Shown: positions 60,206-64,000 of the stretch, piece by piece
Layout: every line of letters starts with the position of its first letter
Position numbering within the stretch: position 1 is the stretch's first letter
Source of the DNA: Aerococcaceae bacterium DSM 111022
Lineage (GTDB): Bacteria; Bacillota; Bacilli; Lactobacillales; Aerococcaceae
Assembly: GCA_015863195.1 (NCBI GenBank)
Contig: JACBXO010000002.1
Location: 186,001 to 250,000 of the forward strand
Reading direction: 5' to 3'
DNA: 64,000 nt
Position numbers and translations under genes: made by a program
The notes under the pieces: model-generated
Told to the model about the DNA's origin: nothing
Seen by the model: the letters and a program-made list of their open reading frames with translations, nothing else
Database searches by the model: none

Positions 60206-61987
60206 TTATCCCTCCCCTCCACTTTGTAAGATTTGACGCATCGTTAAGTCGATTTCACGTTTTAAGGCTGTGATTTCGCCAATATTTTCTTCTTCAATAA
60301 ATTTACTCCGCGCAATACGGTCGCGTAATTCACCTGTATTATCCATAATATTGCGTAGTGTCGCACCTAATTCAAAGGTATCGCGAGCCTGTTCATCAAA
60401 GTATAAAATATTAGTTAACATTGCGATTTGCTTTTTAAATGATGTATAAGTATCAACGTCATCATACGCGTTTTGTTGTAAGTAGTCTTCGCGTAGCATC
60501 CGCGCTGTATTCATCGTGATACGGTCACGTTCTGAAAGTGACTCGATACCCACTAATTGGACAATTTCTTCAAGCTCCGATTCTTTTTGTAAGATATTCA
60601 TCCCTTGATTGACCATATTCGCCCAGTCTACTTCAAAGCGACTACCGATTTGTTCTTCAATGTCTTCAAGATAGAGTGAATAAGACTCTAGCCAGTTAAC
60701 GGCTGGGAAGTGTCGGCGGCGTGATAGGTTCGCGTCGAGTCCCCAGAATACTTTAACCACACGGAGTGTATTTTGTGTAACAGGTTCCGAAGTATCCCCA
60801 CCTGGTGGTGACACGGCTGAGATCGCAGTGACTGACCCTGGCTCTAAACCATGTCCTAAAGGTTGGACAAGGCCGGCACGTTCATAATATTCGGCTAAAC
60901 GACTACCAAGGTATGCTGGATAACCTTCGTCCCCCGGCATTTCTTCCAGGCGTCCTGACATTTCACGTAAGGCTTCGGCCCAACGGGAAGTTGAGTCGGC
61001 CATGATTGCGACAGAGTAGCCCATGTCACGGAAATATTCCGCGATCGTAATTCCGGTATAAATTGACGCTTCACGCGCAGCAACCGGCATATTTGAAGTG
61101 TTGGCGATTAAAATGGTTCGAGCCATGAGGGACTCGCCCGTATTCGGGTCGACTAATTGCGGGAACTCGTTTAATACTTCCGTCATCTCATTCCCGCGCT
61201 CACCACAACCAACATAAACGACGATATCAACGTCTGAATATTTGGCGATTTGGTGTTGAATCACTGTTTTCCCCGCCCCGAATGGACCTGGAATTGCAGC
61301 AGCTCCACCTTTTGTGACTGGGAAAAATGTGTCGATGACACGTTGCCCAGTAATTAATGGGTTTTTCGGAGCTAATTTTTGCTTGTATGGACGACCTGTA
61401 CGAACTGGCCATTTTTGGACCATCGTTCCTTCAAATATAGTGCCGTCTTCTTTTTCAACGGTATAAATAATATCTTTGATTGTGTATTTACCGGGCTCAG
61501 CAACCCATGTTAAAGTTCCTGAAACATTGACGGGTACCATAATTTTATGGTCGACGACCGGTGTTTCTGGTACATGACCAATCACGTCACCGCCAGAAAC
61601 GGCTTGTCCTGCTTCAACTTCTGTGTTGAAATCCCAATGTTTTTCATCATCTAAAATGGGAACTTCGACCCCTCTGGTTAGGTATTCTGTTCCTGTAATT
61701 TCTTCATATTTAGCTAATGGACGTTGAATCCCATCAAACATCTGTGACATCAGTCCAGGTCCTAGTTCAACCGACAAAGGTTCACCCGTTGTCACAACCG
61801 GCTCACCGATTGCGATACCTGATGTTTCTTCATAAACTTGAATCGACGCTGAGTCACCATTCATCTGAATGATTTCCCCAATTAAATTTAAGTTCCCCAC
61901 TTTGACCATATCACGTACATGCGCATCTTCCATGCCCGACGCTTCAATTAATGGTCCTGAAACTTTTGTTACTTGTCCTTGATTCAA
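60206..61987 (-). CDS. ntpA: V-type ATPase catalytic subunit A
   Basis: A 593-residue catalytic subunit when started at TTG 61987; the longer frame would encode the ribosome site GGAGGGGG itself. It starts [17 protein letters not shown], Walker A is GPFGAGKT (about 234-241), then [13 protein letters not shown] and [14 protein letters not shown]-like [13 protein letters not shown]. The bulge region characteristic of V/A-type A subunits is present (about 110-195). It hydrolyses ATP to pump H or Na ions. Confidence 0.97.
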   Translation of the reverse strand: MNQGQVTKVSGPLIEASGMEDAHVRDMVKVGNLNLIGEIIQMNGDSASIQVYEETSGIAIGEPVVTTGEPLSVELGPGLMSQMFDGIQRPLAKYEEITGTEYLTRGVEVPILDDEKHWDFNTEVEAGQAVSGGDVIGHVPETPVVDHKIMVPVNVSGTLTWVAEPGKYTIKDIIYTVEKEDGTIFEGTMVQKWPVRTGRPYKQKLAPKNPLITGQRVIDTFFPVTKGGAAAIPGPFGAGKTVIQHQIAKYSDVDIVVYVGCGERGNEMTEVLNEFPQLVDPNTGESLMARTILIANTSNMPVAAREASIYTGITIAEYFRDMGYSVAIMADSTSRWAEALREMSGRLEEMPGDEGYPAYLGSRLAEYYERAGLVQPLGHGLEPGSVTAISAVSPPGGDTSEPVTQNTLRVVKVFWGLDANLSRRRHFPAVNWLESYSLYLEDIEEQIGSRFEVDWANMVNQGMNILQKESELEEIVQLVGIESLSERDRITMNTARMLREDYLQQNAYDDVDTYTSFKKQIAMLTNILYFDEQARDTFELGATLRNIMDNTGELRDRIARSKFIEEENIGEITALKREIDLTMRQILQSGGEG

Positions 61988-62013
61988 ATGTCCCCCTCCT
62001 TCTTCTTTCATTC

Positions 62014-62334
62014 TTATAATATGTCCGCTCCAACGGCTTTTTCCACATTTTCCTGAATACGCGCCATACCAATACCTAACTGCTCTTTGTGTGTAGGTAT
62101 TAAAATCACAGCCGGACGCATAATCGCATCATACTCACGCACTTTTTCAGGAATTTCTGTTGCCATATCTTCGGTTAAATAAATAATCCCGTAATCACCA
62201 GATTCGGCTAACAAATCAATCATCTCGCCCGCTTCTTCCCCGCTGACGACACTATGCGTTTCGAATCCGATCATTTTAAACGGCAGGATCGCGTCCGCTA
62301 AACCGACAACCGCAATTTTATATTTACTTGCCAT
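62014..62334 (-). CDS. ntpG: V-type ATPase subunit F (NtpG)
   Basis: A 106-residue subunit F, the small rotor protein that binds D. It has [24 protein letters not shown] and [17 protein letters not shown], with a Rossmann-like fold. It is called NtpG in the E. hirae naming. It overlaps ntpC by 11 bases. Confidence 0.93.
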   Translation of the reverse strand: MASKYKIAVVGLADAILPFKMIGFETHSVVSGEEAGEMIDLLAESGDYGIIYLTEDMATEIPEKVREYDAIMRPAVILIPTHKEQLGIGMARIQENVEKAVGADIL

Positions 62335-63334
62335 AAACTGGACGCATCCTTTCTACAATCTGCTCACGTGACAAACTATTCACACGGCCGACTAAAACCA
62401 ACCGCAAATTCGTCACTTCCATCTCCCGCGCATGAATATACGACAACATATTCAATCCCAACGTATTACTAAAACGCTTCTCACGGAACAATTCATCAAT
62501 ATAAATTTCCTTCAATTTTTCCAACTCACCAATCGCCATCTTGCCCGCCGCTAAACGGTCAATTGCATCATTAATTGCTTGGTTAAAAGGCAACTCGCTA
62601 AAGGCATTATACCAACGTTGGTAGTCTTTATTTTGAACTATTTCCACATAGTCATCTAAACTAAAAAGTCCTTGACTCGTATAAGCTTCGATCATAAAAC
62701 TGCGCGTTTGTTGTTGACGCTCAGCCCTGATAATCGTCGTAATGTTATAAAATTCAATAATCGCTTGAACGATTGCATCGGTATCTTTACTTCCATGTAA
62801 CTCACTGACCCATTTAATATGGTCAAAGTAAGCCATATCCATCCCAATATCAATCGCTTCAGATGAGTGATAATCTTCTGCTTGAAGATGCACTTCATTG
62901 ATTAAATCAATCATCGGTTGTGGTAAGCGGGTTGACTCTCTAGTTTGGGCAATATGCTGGAGATCATCATAACCAAAGCGCCCAATAGGGATTCTGAGAT
63001 ATTCATGATCCACGTCCAAAACCGCCGCTTTCAGCATCACTTTTAAATTATGATACATATAGCGCGCCCCAAAAATGTCAACAATCTCTGGTACTGGACT
63101 TTCAGCATATGCAAAACGGTATAGTTGTACTAATCGTTCCATTAAAACGCGGTCAATTTTTTCACCGTCATTTAAATAGCGCTCTTCCATCCGGTATTTT
63201 GTATCCGCTAAGACATCCATGATTGTACTCGTTGAAGAGGCATTTAATAATTGGTCAAAATCTTCAGGTGTCAGCAAATCTTCAGAATAAACATCAATCA
63301 ATGTATTCACTGTTGTGTAATCTTTCTGACGCAT
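62324..63334 (-). CDS. ntpC: V-type ATPase subunit C (d)
   Basis: A 336-residue subunit C, the socket that joins the stalk to the membrane ring. It is all helical, with YTTVNTLIDVYSEDLLTPEDFDQLLNA, VDIFGARYMYHNLKVMLKA, a YFDHIKW segment and the C-terminal NPLGLNMLSYIHAREMEVTNLRLVLVGR (here NTLGLNMLSYIHARE). It follows ntpE by 8 bases. Confidence 0.94.
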   Translation of the reverse strand: MRQKDYTTVNTLIDVYSEDLLTPEDFDQLLNASSTSTIMDVLADTKYRMEERYLNDGEKIDRVLMERLVQLYRFAYAESPVPEIVDIFGARYMYHNLKVMLKAAVLDVDHEYLRIPIGRFGYDDLQHIAQTRESTRLPQPMIDLINEVHLQAEDYHSSEAIDIGMDMAYFDHIKWVSELHGSKDTDAIVQAIIEFYNITTIIRAERQQQTRSFMIEAYTSQGLFSLDDYVEIVQNKDYQRWYNAFSELPFNQAINDAIDRLAAGKMAIGELEKLKEIYIDELFREKRFSNTLGLNMLSYIHAREMEVTNLRLVLVGRVNSLSREQIVERMRPVYGK

Positions 63335-63342
63335 ACAATCAC

Positions 63343-63927
63343 CTAATCCTTATCGAAGACGCGGCTAGCAATGTCTAAGCCTAAATCTTCTTTTGAAGCT
63401 TCCACTAAATTGGTATATAAATAGTTATAATCAATGCGACCTTTAGTAATGACAAAGCCTCCTTGACGTAAGAAGACTTCCTCTTCTACATGAATTTCTT
63501 GGAAATTCTGATAGAGTGCTTGAATATCCTCGTCGGTTAATTGGTTTCTTGTGTATTCACCAAATTTAATTGAAAAGTTTTGCGCTTGATATTTATTTAA
63601 TACTTGATATAAAAATGTTAATTGTTCATCTCTTGACCAATGATTCATCTTTTGAGCTGCTGAAGCAAATAATTCCGTTAAAATATTTTGCTTAGCTTCT
63701 AGTGATAATAAACGGCGCTTGTTTTGTAATTGTTGGGTTTGTTGTTCCAATTCTTTACGCATCGCTGATTTATCACTGTGAAAGCGGGTTGTCATTTGTT
63801 CTTGACGGTCGTCGAGTTGATTTTCGTATTCACTCTCTAAACGATGTCTGGCACGTTCAACCGCTTTTTCACCGCGCTCATGAGCTTGATCAATGACTGA
63901 TTTTTCTAATTGTGTAAATTCGCTCAT
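63343..63927 (-). CDS. ntpE: V-type ATPase subunit E
   Basis: A 194-residue peripheral-stalk subunit. An N-terminal charged coiled coil (about 5-90, rich in E, R and Q) and a globular C-terminal domain (RIDYNYLYTNLVEASKEDLGLDIASRVF) are typical. It links the head to subunit I. GGAGGGA precedes the ATG. The order E-C-F(G)-A-B-D matches E. hirae ntp. Confidence 0.92.
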   Translation of the reverse strand: MSEFTQLEKSVIDQAHERGEKAVERARHRLESEYENQLDDRQEQMTTRFHSDKSAMRKELEQQTQQLQNKRRLLSLEAKQNILTELFASAAQKMNHWSRDEQLTFLYQVLNKYQAQNFSIKFGEYTRNQLTDEDIQALYQNFQEIHVEEEVFLRQGGFVITKGRIDYNYLYTNLVEASKEDLGLDIASRVFDKD

Positions 63928-63960
63928 TCAATTCCCTCCTTATTAATAGTAGTATCCGAT

Positions 63961-64000
63961 TTAAATCTGGATTAGATTAATAAGAATGACATTGCGAATG
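63961..64000 (-). CDS. End of an upstream gene, probably V-ATPase subunit K
   Basis: A minus-strand frame enters from the right edge and ends with IRNVILINLIQI-stop, 33 bases before ntpE. Position and hydrophobicity fit the last membrane helix of subunit K, which precedes ntpE in E. hirae. Thirteen codons are too few for certainty. Confidence 0.45.
   Translation of the reverse strand, partial: IRNVILINLIQI

Noticed and set aside
1-64000. tRNA, rRNA, tmRNA, SRP RNA or RNase P RNA genes
   Set aside because: Looked for in the intergenic gaps; no cloverleaf or conserved core was recognised. A covariance search would be decisive.

Overview
The window is a 64 kb piece of an AT-rich Gram-positive (Firmicutes) chromosome. 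Gene order, ribosome binding sites of the GGAGG type, an E. hirae-like V-type ATPase operon and two Opp-type peptide importers point to Lactobacillales. A relative of Aerococcaceae or Carnobacteriaceae is my best guess, but that is inference; no rRNA gene is present to settle it. Almost everything is on the minus strand; only the recQ tail, one HAD phosphatase and rpmB are on the plus strand.

Read from the right on the minus strand, the window holds: the V-ATPase genes (ntpK end)-E-C-F-A-B-D (64000-58191); gmk-rpoZ (56418-55585); priA; fmt-rsmB-stp-pknB (50983-45896); rsgA-rpe-thiN-2-hydroxyacid dehydrogenase (44098-40848); rpmB (plus strand) divergent from yloU-fakA; recG-plsX-acpP; opp operon 2 (BCDF and A); rnc-smc; opp operon 1 (DFBC and A); a HAD phosphatase-ftsY; an unknown gene; a DtxR-type regulator-ylxM-ffh; a NERD protein; rpsP-khpA-rimM-trmD-rplS; a DUF protein and a YitT membrane protein; and yitW-yitV-like genes converging on recQ. 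Most of this is the translation, secretion, lipid and cell-division gene order known from Bacillus subtilis. Two opp operons, a NERD protein, a metal regulator and a TPR-like protein of unknown role are inserted into it.

The unusual content is between the genes. Ten intergenic arrays (plus one decayed one) are built of units of exactly 51 bp (sometimes 50), 41 bp, or alternating 41 and 51 bp. Each unit carries a short dyad. The dyad sequence differs between arrays, but there are at least three families (AAACAAC type, TTTCACT/AGTGAA type, TTTTCT/AGAAAA type) recurring at distant loci. Six arrays lie close to a second composite element, a cluster of three or four hairpins in a fixed order.

A third set comprises three kinds of structured elements, here named P (about 175 bp), Q (about 171 bp) and S (about 110 bp). 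Their stems vary in sequence but keep pairing. S elements are inserted into P and Q at GC dinucleotides, in one case three times in one P, and one S sits at the 3-prime end of an oppA gene. No transposase, reverse transcriptase or recombinase gene is visible in the window, so whatever moves or maintains these elements acts from elsewhere or is extinct.

No tRNA, rRNA, CRISPR array, prophage or complete insertion sequence was found. Names P, Q, S, H1-H4 and array labels are my own.
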